This document shows, piece by piece, positions 55,913-64,000 of a stretch of 64,000 nt of DNA (positions are counted from its first letter, which is position 1; each line of letters opens with the position of its first letter). This DNA is from Betaproteobacteria bacterium (GTDB lineage: Bacteria; Pseudomonadota; Gammaproteobacteria; Burkholderiales; Casimicrobiaceae). The notes under the pieces were generated by a model. The model was not told where the DNA came from, did no database searches, and worked only from the letters and a program-made list of their open reading frames with translations. Position numbers and translations under genes: made by a program. Location: assembly GCA_016717855.1 (NCBI GenBank), contig JADKEV010000012.1, positions 62,001 through 126,000 of the forward strand, given 5' to 3'.

Positions 55913-58899
55913 CCGCCCGCGGCCGGAGCGCGCCGCGCAAGGCGGCGGTCGTGGCGCCGGTGCTCACGGAAGCTGTTGCGCCGGTGGCGCATGCCGGCTT
56001 CCCCATTGTCGGCATCGGCGCGTCGGCCGGCGGCCTCGCCGCCTTCGAGAGTTTCTTCTCGGCGATGCCCGACGGCCACGGCGGCGGCATGGCCTTCGTC
56101 CTCGTCCAGCACCTGGCGCCGGACCACAAGAGCCTGCTCTCCGAACTCGTCGGCCGCTACACCCGGATGCCCGTGTACGAAGTCGCCGACGGGATGGTGG
56201 TCGAACCCGACTGCGCGTACATCATCCCGCCCAACTACGACATGGCCTTCCTGAACGGGACGCTGCAATTGCTCCTCCCGGGCGCGCCGCGCGGCCACCG
56301 CTGCCCCATTGATTTCTTCTTCAAGTCGCTCGCGCAGGACCAGCACGCGCGGGCGATCGGGATTGTGCTCTCCGGCACCGGCAGCGACGGCACGCAGGGC
56401 GTGCGCGCGATCAAGGCCGAGGGCGGCATGGTGATGGCGCAAAGCACCGAGTCCACCCAGTACGACGGCATGCCGCGCAGCGCGATCGCCACCGGGATGG
56501 TGGATTTCGTGCTGCCGCCGGCCGAGATGCCGGCGCGGCTGCTTGCCTATGTCACGCATGCGTTCGGCACGAACGGCGGCGCCACCGTCGCCCCGAGCGC
56601 CAAGGCGGACGAAGCTTTGAAGCGGATCTTCGTGCTGATCCGCGCGCAGACCGGCCACGACTTCTCGCTGTACAAGCCGAACACTGTGAATCGCCGCATC
56701 GAGCGCCGGATGGCGGTGCACCAGATCGAGACGCTGGGCGATTACGTGCAGTTCCTGCAGCGGAACCCGGCCGAGGTCGATGCGCTGTTCCGCGACCTCC
56801 TGATCGGCGTCACCAGTTTCTTCCGCGATCCGTCGGCGTTCAGCGCGTTGCAGGAAGAGGCGATCGTCCGCCTGCTGTCGAACAAGCCCGCCGGCGCCTC
56901 GATCCGGGTGTGGGTGCCCGGCTGCTCCACCGGCGAGGAAGCCTATTCGATCGCGATCCTGCTGCAGGAGCGGATGGACACGCTCAAGACCAGCCTCAAG
57001 CTGGTGGTGTTCGCGACCGATATCGACAGCCGCGCCATCGAACAGGCCCGCACCGGCGTCTATCCCGCCGGCATCGCCGCCGACGTCTCGCCCGAGCGGC
57101 TGGCGCGCTTTTTCACCGAAGAGCCGGGGGGCGGTTCCTTTCGCGTGAACAAGCTCATCCGCGACCTGCTGGTCTTTTCCGAGCAGGACGTGATCAAGGA
57201 CCCGCCGTTTTCCAGGCTCGACCTGATCAGCTGCCGCAACCTGCTGATCTACATGGGGCAGGACCTGCACCGGAAACTCATTCCGCTGTTCCACTACTCG
57301 CTCAATCCGGGCGGGTTCCTGTTCCTGGGCACGTCGGAGTCGGTCGGCGACCATGTCGAACTCTTCGTGGCGCAGAACCGCACGGCCAAGCTCTACCAGC
57401 GCAAGGACGACGGCGCGCCGAAGCGCCTGTCGCTGGGCCGGTTCCTGCCGCCGGCGTCGCGGGCCGGTTCCGCACCGCGCGCGGCCGGCAAGGGCGGCGC
57501 CGATTCCGGCGTGCTGCTGCGCGATCTGACCGAACGGACCCTGTTGCAGCAATACGCGCCGGCGGGCGCGCTGGTCAATGAGCGCGGCGACATCCTCTAC
57601 CTGCACGGTCGCACTGGCCAGTTCCTGGAGCCGGCGCCCGGCGAGGCCGCGCTGAACATCCTGAAGATGGCGCGCGAAGGCTTGCGCCCGGGATTGACCA
57701 CGGCCTTGCACAAGGCGGTGGCCAAGCGGGAACCCGCGCTTCAAGCGGGACTGCGCGTGCGGACCAACGGTGATTTCACCAGCATGAATCTCGAGGTCCG
57801 GCCGCTGTCGTCAGGTGCGTCCGAGCAGCCGTTGTTCCTGGTCGTCCTCGAGTCGGCGCCGGAAGCGCCGGTGACGGGGACGGTAGACGCAGCGCCGGCG
57901 GCCGCCGCGGACCTTGGCGGGCAGAAACTCCATGCGCAGATCGCGGCGCTGCGGCACGAGTTGCGGGACAAGGATGAGTACCTGCAGACGACGACCGAGG
58001 AACTCGAGACCTCCAACGAAGAGCTCAAGTCCGCGAACGAGGAAATGCAGTCGATCAACGAGGAAATGCAGTCCACCAACGAGGAACTGGAGACGTCGAA
58101 GGAAGAGCTGCAATCGGTCAACGAGGAACTGGCCACGGTCAACGCCGAGTTGCAGGGCAAGGTCGCCGACCTCTCGCGCGCCAACAACGACATGAACAAC
58201 CTGCTCGCCGGCACCGGGGTGGGCACGATATTCGTCAACCATCAACTGCTGATCCAGCGCTTCACGCCCGCCGTCACCCAGGTGATCAACCTGATCGCGA
58301 CCGACCTGGGGCGGCCGGTCGGCCACATCGCCTCCAACCTGGCGGACTACGACCATCTGGTCGAGGACGTGCAGCGGGTCCTCGAGACGCTGGTGCCGGA
58401 GGAGGTCGAGGTGCGGACCCGGCAGGGCAAGTGGTTCCTGCAGCGCATCCGTCCGTATCGGACGCTGGAAAACGTGATCAACGGCGCGGTGATCACGTAC
58501 TTCGACATCACCGACATGGTGCTGGCGCGGAAAGCACTGCAGGAATCGGCGGCGCTGCGCCGGCTGGCCGTGGTCGTCACCGACTCGCGCGACGCCATCC
58601 TGGTGCAGAACCTGGAAGGGCGGATCCTGTGCTGGAACCCGGGTGCGACCCGGATGTACGGCTATGGCGAAGCCGAGGCGCTGACCATGAACATCCGCGA
58701 ACTGATCCCGGAGGCGGCGCGCGACGACGCGCTGGAAGTCATCCGGCAACTGAGCCGGTCCGGCGTGCTGCAGCCCTATCGCGTGGAGCGGGTCGCCAGG
58801 GATGGCCGCATCGTGCGCGTGACGCTGACCGCCACCGCGCTGGTAGACAATGCCGGCGCGGTGTACGCCATCGCCACGACGGAAAGGGCCGAGCTTTGA
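55909..58899 (+). CDS. CheB/CheR fusion protein with PAS domains
   Basis: A 996-residue fusion. CheB methylesterase, residues about 31-215, has the catalytic Ser in GIGASAGG, His in QHLAPDH and Asp in GTGSDGTQG. A CheR methyltransferase, about 220-490, has SAM loop GCSTGEEAYSIA and FATDIDSRAIEQAR. A long Glu-rich coiled coil (about 685-755, repeats of the form TTEELETSNEELKS) leads into two PAS domains. No kinase follows in the same chain; the next gene supplies one. It starts at GTG (55909), overlapping the Crp-like stop, and ends overlapping the kinase gene by 4 bp. Confidence 0.93.
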   Translation: MTARGRSAPRKAAVVAPVLTEAVAPVAHAGFPIVGIGASAGGLAAFESFFSAMPDGHGGGMAFVLVQHLAPDHKSLLSELVGRYTRMPVYEVADGMVVEPDCAYIIPPNYDMAFLNGTLQLLLPGAPRGHRCPIDFFFKSLAQDQHARAIGIVLSGTGSDGTQGVRAIKAEGGMVMAQSTESTQYDGMPRSAIATGMVDFVLPPAEMPARLLAYVTHAFGTNGGATVAPSAKADEALKRIFVLIRAQTGHDFSLYKPNTVNRRIERRMAVHQIETLGDYVQFLQRNPAEVDALFRDLLIGVTSFFRDPSAFSALQEEAIVRLLSNKPAGASIRVWVPGCSTGEEAYSIAILLQERMDTLKTSLKLVVFATDIDSRAIEQARTGVYPAGIAADVSPERLARFFTEEPGGGSFRVNKLIRDLLVFSEQDVIKDPPFSRLDLISCRNLLIYMGQDLHRKLIPLFHYSLNPGGFLFLGTSESVGDHVELFVAQNRTAKLYQRKDDGAPKRLSLGRFLPPASRAGSAPRAAGKGGADSGVLLRDLTERTLLQQYAPAGALVNERGDILYLHGRTGQFLEPAPGEAALNILKMAREGLRPGLTTALHKAVAKREPALQAGLRVRTNGDFTSMNLEVRPLSSGASEQPLFLVVLESAPEAPVTGTVDAAPAAAADLGGQKLHAQIAALRHELRDKDEYLQTTTEELETSNEELKSANEEMQSINEEMQSTNEELETSKEELQSVNEELATVNAELQGKVADLSRANNDMNNLLAGTGVGTIFVNHQLLIQRFTPAVTQVINLIATDLGRPVGHIASNLADYDHLVEDVQRVLETLVPEEVEVRTRQGKWFLQRIRPYRTLENVINGAVITYFDITDMVLARKALQESAALRRLAVVVTDSRDAILVQNLEGRILCWNPGATRMYGYGEAEALTMNIRELIPEAARDDALEVIRQLSRSGVLQPYRVERVARDGRIVRVTLTATALVDNAGAVYAIATTERAEL

Positions 58900-61145
58900 A
58901 TGACAACGCTGCGCCAGGCAGCGACACCGGAGCTGCCGAACGAATGGAAAGCCTGCGCCGGCTGGCGGAGAGCATCGCCAAGGACCAGGACCGGGACCGG
59001 GACAAGGTCGGGGGCGGGGGCAACGGCAGTGGCGATGCCTCTGGCCGGGCGGGCATGACGCCGGCAGGCCTTGAGGGCCTCTCGCCGGCCGAGGCGCAGC
59101 GCGTGCTCCACGATCTGCAGGTGCATCAGATCGAACTGGAACTCCAGAACGAGGAACTGCGGCAGGCGCAGGAAGCGCTGGAAGCCTCCCGCGCCCGCTA
59201 CTTCGATCTCTACGACCTGGCGCCCGTCGGCTATTTCACGCTCGACCAGGAAGGGCTGATCCTCGAGGCGAACCTTACCGGTGCGACGCTGCTGGGTGTC
59301 GCGCGCGGCGCGCTCGCCGGGCAGCCGTTCTCCCGCTATGTCGTGGCCGACGACGTGAACCCCTACTACCTGCATCGCCGGCAGCTCTTCCGGACCGGGA
59401 CGCCGCAGGCGTTCGAGCTGCGCCTGGCGCGCCGGAACGGGGCGCCATTTGCCGCGTGGCTGGAGGCCACGCTCGTCCCGGATCGCGCGGACGCGCCCAG
59501 CTGCCGTGTCGTGGTCAGCGACATCACAGAGCGCAAGGCGATCCAGGAGTCGTTACGCCGCAGCCTGAGCCTGTTGCAGTCCGCCGGCAAGATGGCGCTG
59601 GTGGGCGGCTGGGCCATCCAGCTCCCGCGCAACGAACTGCACTGGTCGGATGAAATGTGCGCGTTGCTGGATTTTCCCAACGGCACCGTCCCGCCGCTGG
59701 AAGAGGCGCTCGCGCTCTATCCACCGGCGTCGCACAAGATCATAGCCGCCGCGCTCGCAGCCTGCGCGAGCGACGGCACGCCGTTCGATTGCGAACTGGA
59801 GATCTACTCGGCGAGGCGCCGCCGGCTCAACGTCCGCGCCATTGGCCAGGCCGTACGCGACGCCCACGGCAAGATCACCGGCATCGAAGGAGCGTTCCAG
59901 GACATCTCGGAGCAAAAGAAGGCCGAGCAGTCGCACGCGTCGCTCGAAGCACAACTGCGCGAATCGCAGAAGATGGAGGCGATCGGGACGCTGGCGGGCG
60001 GGATCGCGCACGACTTCAACAACATTCTGCAGATCATCCTGGGCAACACCGAACTCGCGCGGATGGATGCCGGCGCGAACTGGCAGGCGCTGGTCAGCCT
60101 GGAGGAAATCCAGAAGGCGGGACACCGCGCCCGCGACCTGGTCCAGCAGATCCTGTCGTTCAGCCGGCGGCAGCCGACGTGGCGGCGCGTGATGTCGCTG
60201 CCAGCGGTGGTGGAGGAGTCCACACGGCTGTTGCGCGCGGCGCTGCCGGCGGGTGTGCGGATCGAATGCCGTTGCGCGGCCGACACGCCGTCCATCGTCG
60301 CCGATCCGACGCAGGTCGAGCAGGTGCTGCTGAACCTGGGCACCAACGCCGCGTACGCGATGGAGGGGAAATCGGGAACTATCGAAATCACCGTCGAGGG
60401 CGTCACACTGGACGGCTCCGCCGCGGGGCCGAGTCCCAAGCTGCGGCCGGGCCGCTACGCGCGCGTCGTGGTCAGCGATTCCGGGCGCGGGATGGACGCC
60501 GCGACCCGGCAGCGGATCTTCGAACCGTTCTTCACCACCAAGCCGGCGGGCAAGGGCACCGGACTGGGCCTGTCGGTGGCGCATGGCATCATGCGCACGC
60601 ACGACGGTGCGATCGACGTGCACAGCGAGCCGGGGAAGGGCAGCCGCTTCGAGTTGTACTTTCCGCATGTCCAGGATGGCGCCGCGGACAGCGGCATGCC
60701 GGGAACCGTGGGTCTGGCCAGCGCCGGCCGCGGCCAGCACATTCTCTACCTGGATGACGACGAGGCGCAGGTGTTCCTGATCAAGCGGATGCTCGAACGC
60801 TGGGGCTACCGCGTGAGCGCCTACCTCGAGCAGCGCGAGGCGCTCGACGCGCTGCTGGGCAGCGACCAGCACTTCGACCTGATGGTGACGGATTTCAACA
60901 TGCCCGGGATCTCCGGGCTGGACGTCGCGCGGACAATACGCGACGCGCGGCCCGGCCTGCCGGTGGTCATGGTATCGGGCTATATCACCGAGGAATTGCG
61001 AGCCCTGGCCCTGGCCGCCGGCGTGCGCGAACTGATCGCGAAGCCGCACGAAGTCGAAGAACTCCGCGACGTCGTGCAGCGGCTCGTGGGCCGGCGGGAG
61101 ACGGACGCCAGCCACCGGGAAGGACGGGCCGGCGCGCCGGCCTGA
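58896..61145 (+). CDS. PAS-containing hybrid histidine kinase-receiver
   Basis: A 749-residue cytoplasmic kinase. It begins with an N-terminal linker (LHDLQVHQIELELQNEELRQAQ), two PAS domains (about 100-345), a phospho-His box GTLAGGIAHDFNNIL (about 364-378), an ATPase domain with NLGTNAAYAM and DSGRGMDAATRQRIFEPFFTTK, and a receiver (about 615-731) with DDDEAQVF, phospho-Asp in LMVTDFNMPG and the terminal AKPHEVEEL. The TTG at 58896 overlaps the CheBR stop as TTGA; an ATG at 58944 is an alternative. It is the likely output partner of CheB/CheR/PAS. Confidence 0.92.
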   Translation: MNDNAAPGSDTGAAERMESLRRLAESIAKDQDRDRDKVGGGGNGSGDASGRAGMTPAGLEGLSPAEAQRVLHDLQVHQIELELQNEELRQAQEALEASRARYFDLYDLAPVGYFTLDQEGLILEANLTGATLLGVARGALAGQPFSRYVVADDVNPYYLHRRQLFRTGTPQAFELRLARRNGAPFAAWLEATLVPDRADAPSCRVVVSDITERKAIQESLRRSLSLLQSAGKMALVGGWAIQLPRNELHWSDEMCALLDFPNGTVPPLEEALALYPPASHKIIAAALAACASDGTPFDCELEIYSARRRRLNVRAIGQAVRDAHGKITGIEGAFQDISEQKKAEQSHASLEAQLRESQKMEAIGTLAGGIAHDFNNILQIILGNTELARMDAGANWQALVSLEEIQKAGHRARDLVQQILSFSRRQPTWRRVMSLPAVVEESTRLLRAALPAGVRIECRCAADTPSIVADPTQVEQVLLNLGTNAAYAMEGKSGTIEITVEGVTLDGSAAGPSPKLRPGRYARVVVSDSGRGMDAATRQRIFEPFFTTKPAGKGTGLGLSVAHGIMRTHDGAIDVHSEPGKGSRFELYFPHVQDGAADSGMPGTVGLASAGRGQHILYLDDDEAQVFLIKRMLERWGYRVSAYLEQREALDALLGSDQHFDLMVTDFNMPGISGLDVARTIRDARPGLPVVMVSGYITEELRALALAAGVRELIAKPHEVEELRDVVQRLVGRRETDASHREGRAGAPA

Positions 61146-61201
61146 CGGACCGGGCCGCCAGAGCGGCTCCGCCGGCCTCCCGGCCCCGGGGCGAACTGCC
61201 G

Positions 61202-61498
61202 TTACTTCGTCGCGGGCGGCATCACGATCACGGTATCGCCACCCTTGCCCGGTGTGCCCTTCTGACCATCGGCGCCAGGCATGCCCGTCGAACCGGTGGA
61301 ACCGGTCGAACCTGTTTCACCGGTCATGCCGGTGGAGCCCGTTGCGCCGGGGGCGCCGGCCGGACCCGGAACGGGAACGAACGTGGTCGAAGGCGGGGCG
61401 ACGACGACGGGCGCCGGCGTGTTGATGACGGTCGGTTTCTCGCAGGCGGCCAGCACAACGAGGGCCAGCGAAGCGGCAATAAGCATTGAGGTCTTCAT
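61202..61498 (-). CDS. Collagen-like lipoprotein
   Basis: A 98-residue lipoprotein (signal MKTSMLIAASLALVVLAAC, lipidated Cys about 19), with a Pro-rich linker and a stretch of Gly-X-Y triplets (GPAGAPGATGSTGMTGETG... to about residue 87). Such proteins form short triple helices on the cell surface. A TGGAG ribosome site precedes the ATG. It stands alone, convergent with the kinase gene (57 bp away). Confidence 0.82.
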   Translation of the reverse strand: MKTSMLIAASLALVVLAACEKPTVINTPAPVVVAPPSTTFVPVPGPAGAPGATGSTGMTGETGSTGSTGSTGMPGADGQKGTPGKGGDTVIVMPPATK

Positions 61499-61863
61499 TC
61501 GGTTTCTCCAGTTGGGACGAGTGACATTTGCATCACGAGGCGCAGACTACCGCGCCACGGCGCGGCCGTCGGTGCGTTGTCGCACCATTGACGTCCGGTG
61601 CAGCGGGCGAACATCCGCGCGGCGCGCGCAAGCCGGCGTCGCCCGCCAGGCGCCAGAATCCCTGGCGCAGGTGCGCCAGCGAACAGACGGGGTCGCGGGC
61701 GCCGCGGTATTTCTGTGCGCTGGCGGCCGCGCACTTCCGCGCTGCCGCCGAAGTGCGATCCCGCGGGCCCGGCAATGACGGCTGCGGCGCTGCCAACGGC
61801 GCTCGACGCAGCCAATGCTACCGGCCCGCCGGCATCGCAAACCAAAATCGAATGGAGACTGGC
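61499..61863. other. 365-bp gap with no recognised gene
   Basis: This gap lies between the divergent collagen-like gene (minus) and the DUF3096 gene (plus). No promoter was convincingly placed. The longer open frames through it have no family-like sequence and arise from the high G+C content. Confidence 0.5.
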
Positions 61864-62019
61864 ATGAACCTGCAACTGAGCATCGGACCCCTGATTGCAT
61901 TGATCGCCGGCGTACTGATCCTGGCCGTGCCGCGGCTCCTCAACTTCATTGTCGCGATCTACCTGATCGTCGTGGGCCTGCTGGGCCTGTTCGGCGCCGG
62001 CAACTTCAAGCTGAACTAG
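61864..62019 (+). CDS. DUF3096 small membrane protein
   Basis: A 51-residue protein made of two hydrophobic helices (LIALIAGVLILAVP and FIVAIYLIVVGLLGLFG), recognised as DUF3096. The function is unknown; members are often next to stress or envelope genes. It begins at the ATG at 61864, within a longer frame without homology. It is followed 39 bp later by another small membrane protein. Confidence 0.85.
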   Translation: MNLQLSIGPLIALIAGVLILAVPRLLNFIVAIYLIVVGLLGLFGAGNFKLN

Positions 62020-62058
62020 GCGCGGCTGGCTGCCGCCCTGGCGGGAAAGGAGCGCCGG

Positions 62059-62289
62059 ATGACACAGAACACCGCGTGTTCGCTGATTGCCGCGGCGGTT
62101 ATTGCCGCCGGCTTTCTGCTCGGCTGGTGTGCGGGCGCGGACCAGCCGGCGCCGGCCCAGGCACCGGGCTCGCCGGCGGCCGGGATCCGCGGCCACGCGA
62201 CTGCCGGCGCGCGCGACTCCCGCGCCGGCGCGTCAGGCCAGTCGACGACTGTGCGCGAGCGCACAGAACATCCTGCCTTCACGCGGTAG
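62059..62289 (+). CDS. Small hypothetical protein with an N-terminal membrane segment
   Basis: A 76-residue product with a signal-like hydrophobic start (residues about 8-24, SLIAAAVIAAGFLLGWCAG) and a disordered Ala/Gly/Ser-rich remainder. A ribosome site (AAGGAGCGCC) precedes the ATG. No family was recognised, and coding use is less certain than for its neighbours. It lies between DUF3096 and DUF3309 genes in the same direction. Confidence 0.5.
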   Translation: MTQNTACSLIAAAVIAAGFLLGWCAGADQPAPAQAPGSPAAGIRGHATAGARDSRAGASGQSTTVRERTEHPAFTR

Positions 62290-62356
62290 ACTATATTTGG
62301 GTTCCTGCGCAGCCGCGCCGGGGCGCCGCTGTTTATGACACTTTGAGGGGATAGCC

Positions 62357-62515
62357 ATGAGTCTGGGTACAATTCTTTTGATCGTATTGATCCTGGCGTT
62401 GGTCGGGGTGATTCCGGCATGGCCCCATAGCAGCGGGTGGGGCTATGGTCCGAGCGGCATTGTCGGCCTCCTGGTCGTCATTGTGCTGGTCATGTTCGTG
62501 ATGGGCAGGATCTAG
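62357..62515 (+). CDS. DUF3309 small membrane protein
   Basis: A 52-residue protein with two hydrophobic helices flanking a Gly/Pro loop: MSLGTILLIVLILALVGVIP, then PHSSGWGYGPSGIVGLLVV. This is DUF3309, a stress-linked family of unknown role. It begins ATG 62357, preceded by AGGGGATAGCC. A G+C-rich hairpin (62527-62556) follows and may end the transcript. Confidence 0.88.
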   Translation: MSLGTILLIVLILALVGVIPAWPHSSGWGYGPSGIVGLLVVIVLVMFVMGRI

Positions 62516-62526
62516 CGAAACCGTTG

Positions 62527-62556
62527 CCGGCGGCCCGCGCGAGCGCCGGCCGCCGG
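62527..62556 (+). terminator. G+C-rich hairpin after DUF3309
   Basis: Stem CCGGCGGCC (62527-62535)/GGCCGCCGG (62548-62556) with a 12-nt loop, about 12 bp after the DUF3309 stop. It lacks a U-run, so it is only a possible transcript end. Confidence 0.35.
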
Positions 62557-62654
62557 GGCGCACGCGCCGCAATGCGGCCGCGGTGCGCCGGTCGACAGAA
62601 GTTCACCGCACAGACGGGGGGGTGCCCGCCGCAGCCAGAGAGGGGAGCGCCGGC

Positions 62655-64000
62655 TTGAAGGCGAGCAGCACGAAGATATTGGATGGATTGCTCCGGGCGG
62701 GTGGGCGCGCAGCCGACTCCGTTCCGCCGCAGCGCATGCCTGAAGAACTGCCGCTGCGCGCCGAGCTGTTCAGCGCGGACCAGATGGAACAGCACGGCAA
62801 GACGCTCGCCGCCGTGCACCAGACTGCCGCCGGCCGCGGGGGCGACCGGCTCCTCGCCCGGCTTGCCGACAACGAGCAGGTGCTGGTGGAAACCTGCGAC
62901 CTGCTCACCGCCGGCGTCAAGGACAGCCGCCGCGTCACGCCCGCGGGCGAATGGCTGCTCGACAATTTCTACCTCATTCAGGAACAGGTCCGTACCGCGA
63001 CCCGGCACCTGCCCAAGGGTTACAGCAGGGAGTTGCCGCGCCTGGCGCACGGCCCCTCGGCGGGACTGCCGCGCGCCTACGACATCGCGCTCGAGACCAT
63101 CGCGCATGGCGACGGCCGCGTCGACACCGAAGGCTTGAGCCGTTTCGTCGCCGCCTACCAGTCGGTGACGCCGCTGCAGCTGGGCGAGCTGTGGGGCATC
63201 CCGATCATGCTGCGCCTGGCGCTGATCGAAAACCTGCGCCGGGTCGCGACCCGCATCGCCGCCGGCACCGTGGAGCGGATGCGCGCCGAGGGTTGGGCGG
63301 ACCAGATGATGGATGTCGCCGAACGCGACCCCACCAACCTGATCCTGGTCGTCGCCGACATGGCGCGCTCGGACCCGCCGCTGGTCAGCGCGTTTGTCGC
63401 CGAATTGGCGCGGCGCCTGCAGGGCCAGACTCCCGCGCTGGCGCTGTCCCTGACCTGGATCGAGAACCGGCTGTCCGAAACCGGGCTGTCCATCGAGCAG
63501 ATGGTGCAGGCCGAGACCCAGAAGCAGGCGGCCGACCAGGTCACGATCAGCAACAGCATCGGCAGCCTGCGCAACCTGGGCTCGCACGACTGGCGCGAGT
63601 TCGTCGAGACCATGAGCCTGGTCGAGCAGAAGCTGCGCGAGGATCCCGCGAATATCTACGGGAGGATGGACTTCGCCACGCGCGACCGCTACCGGCACGT
63701 GATCGAAAAGGTCGCGAAGGGCAGCCGTTTCACCGAGGTCGAGGTCGCGCGCAAGGCGGTGCAGCTCGCGCATGACGGCCCGGCCGGCGCCGACGACCGG
63801 GTCCGGCATGTCGGCTACTACCTGATCGACCGCGGGCTCGCGCGGCTCGAGCGCGCCGCCGGGATGCGGCAGTCCGCCGGCGCGCGCATCTTCGCCGCCG
63901 CCGCGCGCGCGCCGCTGCCGTTGTACCTGGGCGCCATCGTCTTGTTGACCGCGCTGTTCGCCGGCTTGCTGCTGGAGCAGGGGCGGGCCGGCGGGCTCGG
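62655..64000 (+). CDS. ndvB: Cyclic beta-1,2-glucan synthase, N-terminal part only
   Basis: The first about 448 residues of a very large membrane enzyme (NdvB/ChvB, about 2800 residues) that makes cyclic beta-1,2-glucans from UDP-glucose. Recognised from GEWLLDNFYLIQEQVRTATRHLPKGYSRELPRLAHG, LRLALIENLRR, NLILVVADMARSDPP and YGRMDFATRDRYRHVIEKVAKGSR (read in parts). A membrane segment begins near the edge (PLYLGAIVLLTALFAGLLL). The TTG at 62655 is preceded by AGGGGAGCG; a GTG at 62622 is an alternative start. Periplasmic glucans act in osmotic adaptation and host contact. Confidence 0.9.
   Translation, partial: MKASSTKILDGLLRAGGRAADSVPPQRMPEELPLRAELFSADQMEQHGKTLAAVHQTAAGRGGDRLLARLADNEQVLVETCDLLTAGVKDSRRVTPAGEWLLDNFYLIQEQVRTATRHLPKGYSRELPRLAHGPSAGLPRAYDIALETIAHGDGRVDTEGLSRFVAAYQSVTPLQLGELWGIPIMLRLALIENLRRVATRIAAGTVERMRAEGWADQMMDVAERDPTNLILVVADMARSDPPLVSAFVAELARRLQGQTPALALSLTWIENRLSETGLSIEQMVQAETQKQAADQVTISNSIGSLRNLGSHDWREFVETMSLVEQKLREDPANIYGRMDFATRDRYRHVIEKVAKGSRFTEVEVARKAVQLAHDGPAGADDRVRHVGYYLIDRGLARLERAAGMRQSAGARIFAAAARAPLPLYLGAIVLLTALFAGLLLEQGRAGGL

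Noticed and set aside
61202..61498. Collagen-like gene taken as a phage tail-fibre fragment
   Set aside because: It has a complete lipoprotein signal, its own ribosome site and a natural end, and no phage genes are near.

Overview
The window is G+C-rich, densely coded bacterial chromosome, most likely from a betaproteobacterium of Burkholderiales type. The lineage is inferred from gene content and order: ste24/phhB/rsgA beside orn, RlmM, PsiF, a Liv-type ABC operon, a siroheme/sulfite reductase cluster and many acyl-CoA genes. No rRNA, tRNA, CRISPR array, prophage or transposase gene was recognised. Neighbouring genes very often overlap by 4 bp (ATGA, GTGA or TTGA), so much of the window is organised as translationally coupled operons.

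Layout. 1-3968: partial ETF-ubiquinone oxidoreductase, a hot-dog thioesterase and acetoacetyl-CoA synthetase. 3979-8230: a tight five-gene minus-strand operon (GST, DUF2855, exported amidohydrolase, YtkA-like protein, di-haem cytochrome c peroxidase/MauG-like). 8406-14100: GNAT, GFA-like protein, the ste24-hypothetical-phhB-rsgA operon, orn, a Nudix hydrolase and a PH-domain membrane protein. 14116-25390: phosphomannomutase/phosphoglucomutase, YheT-like hydrolase, PhyH dioxygenase, DAHP synthase with a clear promoter, PsiF, RlmI, DUF3455, DUF1223, RlmM, a phytase-like lipoprotein and a KTSC protein. 25432-33266: a truncated GNAT gene, then a divergent acyl-CoA block (two acyl-CoA dehydrogenases on minus; quinone oxidoreductase, SDR, CurA-like reductase, APH-type kinase and a third acyl-CoA dehydrogenase on plus). 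33285-38083: MoxR ATPase and its VWA partner, separated by an opposite-strand hybrid histidine kinase with a duplicated PAS unit and several frame breaks. 38094-40703: an 869-residue membrane-anchored protein resembling a glycoside hydrolase. 40748-44914: a five-gene acyl-CoA operon with a ComB-like phosphatase between two MaoC hydratases. 45564-49062: CbiX, CobA and sulfite/nitrite reductase, which together make and use sirohaem. 49303-54250: a complete livKHMGF operon. 54468-61145: a BON lipoprotein, then a coupled signalling operon (Crp-like regulator, CheB/CheR/PAS fusion, PAS histidine kinase-receiver). 61202-62515: a collagen-like lipoprotein and tiny membrane proteins. 62655-end: the N-terminus of a cyclic beta-1,2-glucan synthase (NdvB).

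The main metabolic theme is acyl-CoA turnover: thioesterase, ligases, dehydrogenases, hydratases and SDRs, with ETF-QO passing electrons to quinone. Signalling and envelope functions dominate the right end.

Sequence quality is uneven. Single-base frame breaks occur in the quinone oxidoreductase, the hybrid kinase, LivK and the Crp-like gene, and a run of G/C homopolymers at about 45193-45326 has replaced the 5' half of a cupredoxin gene. Most of these look like consensus errors rather than gene decay, but that cannot be settled from the sequence alone.
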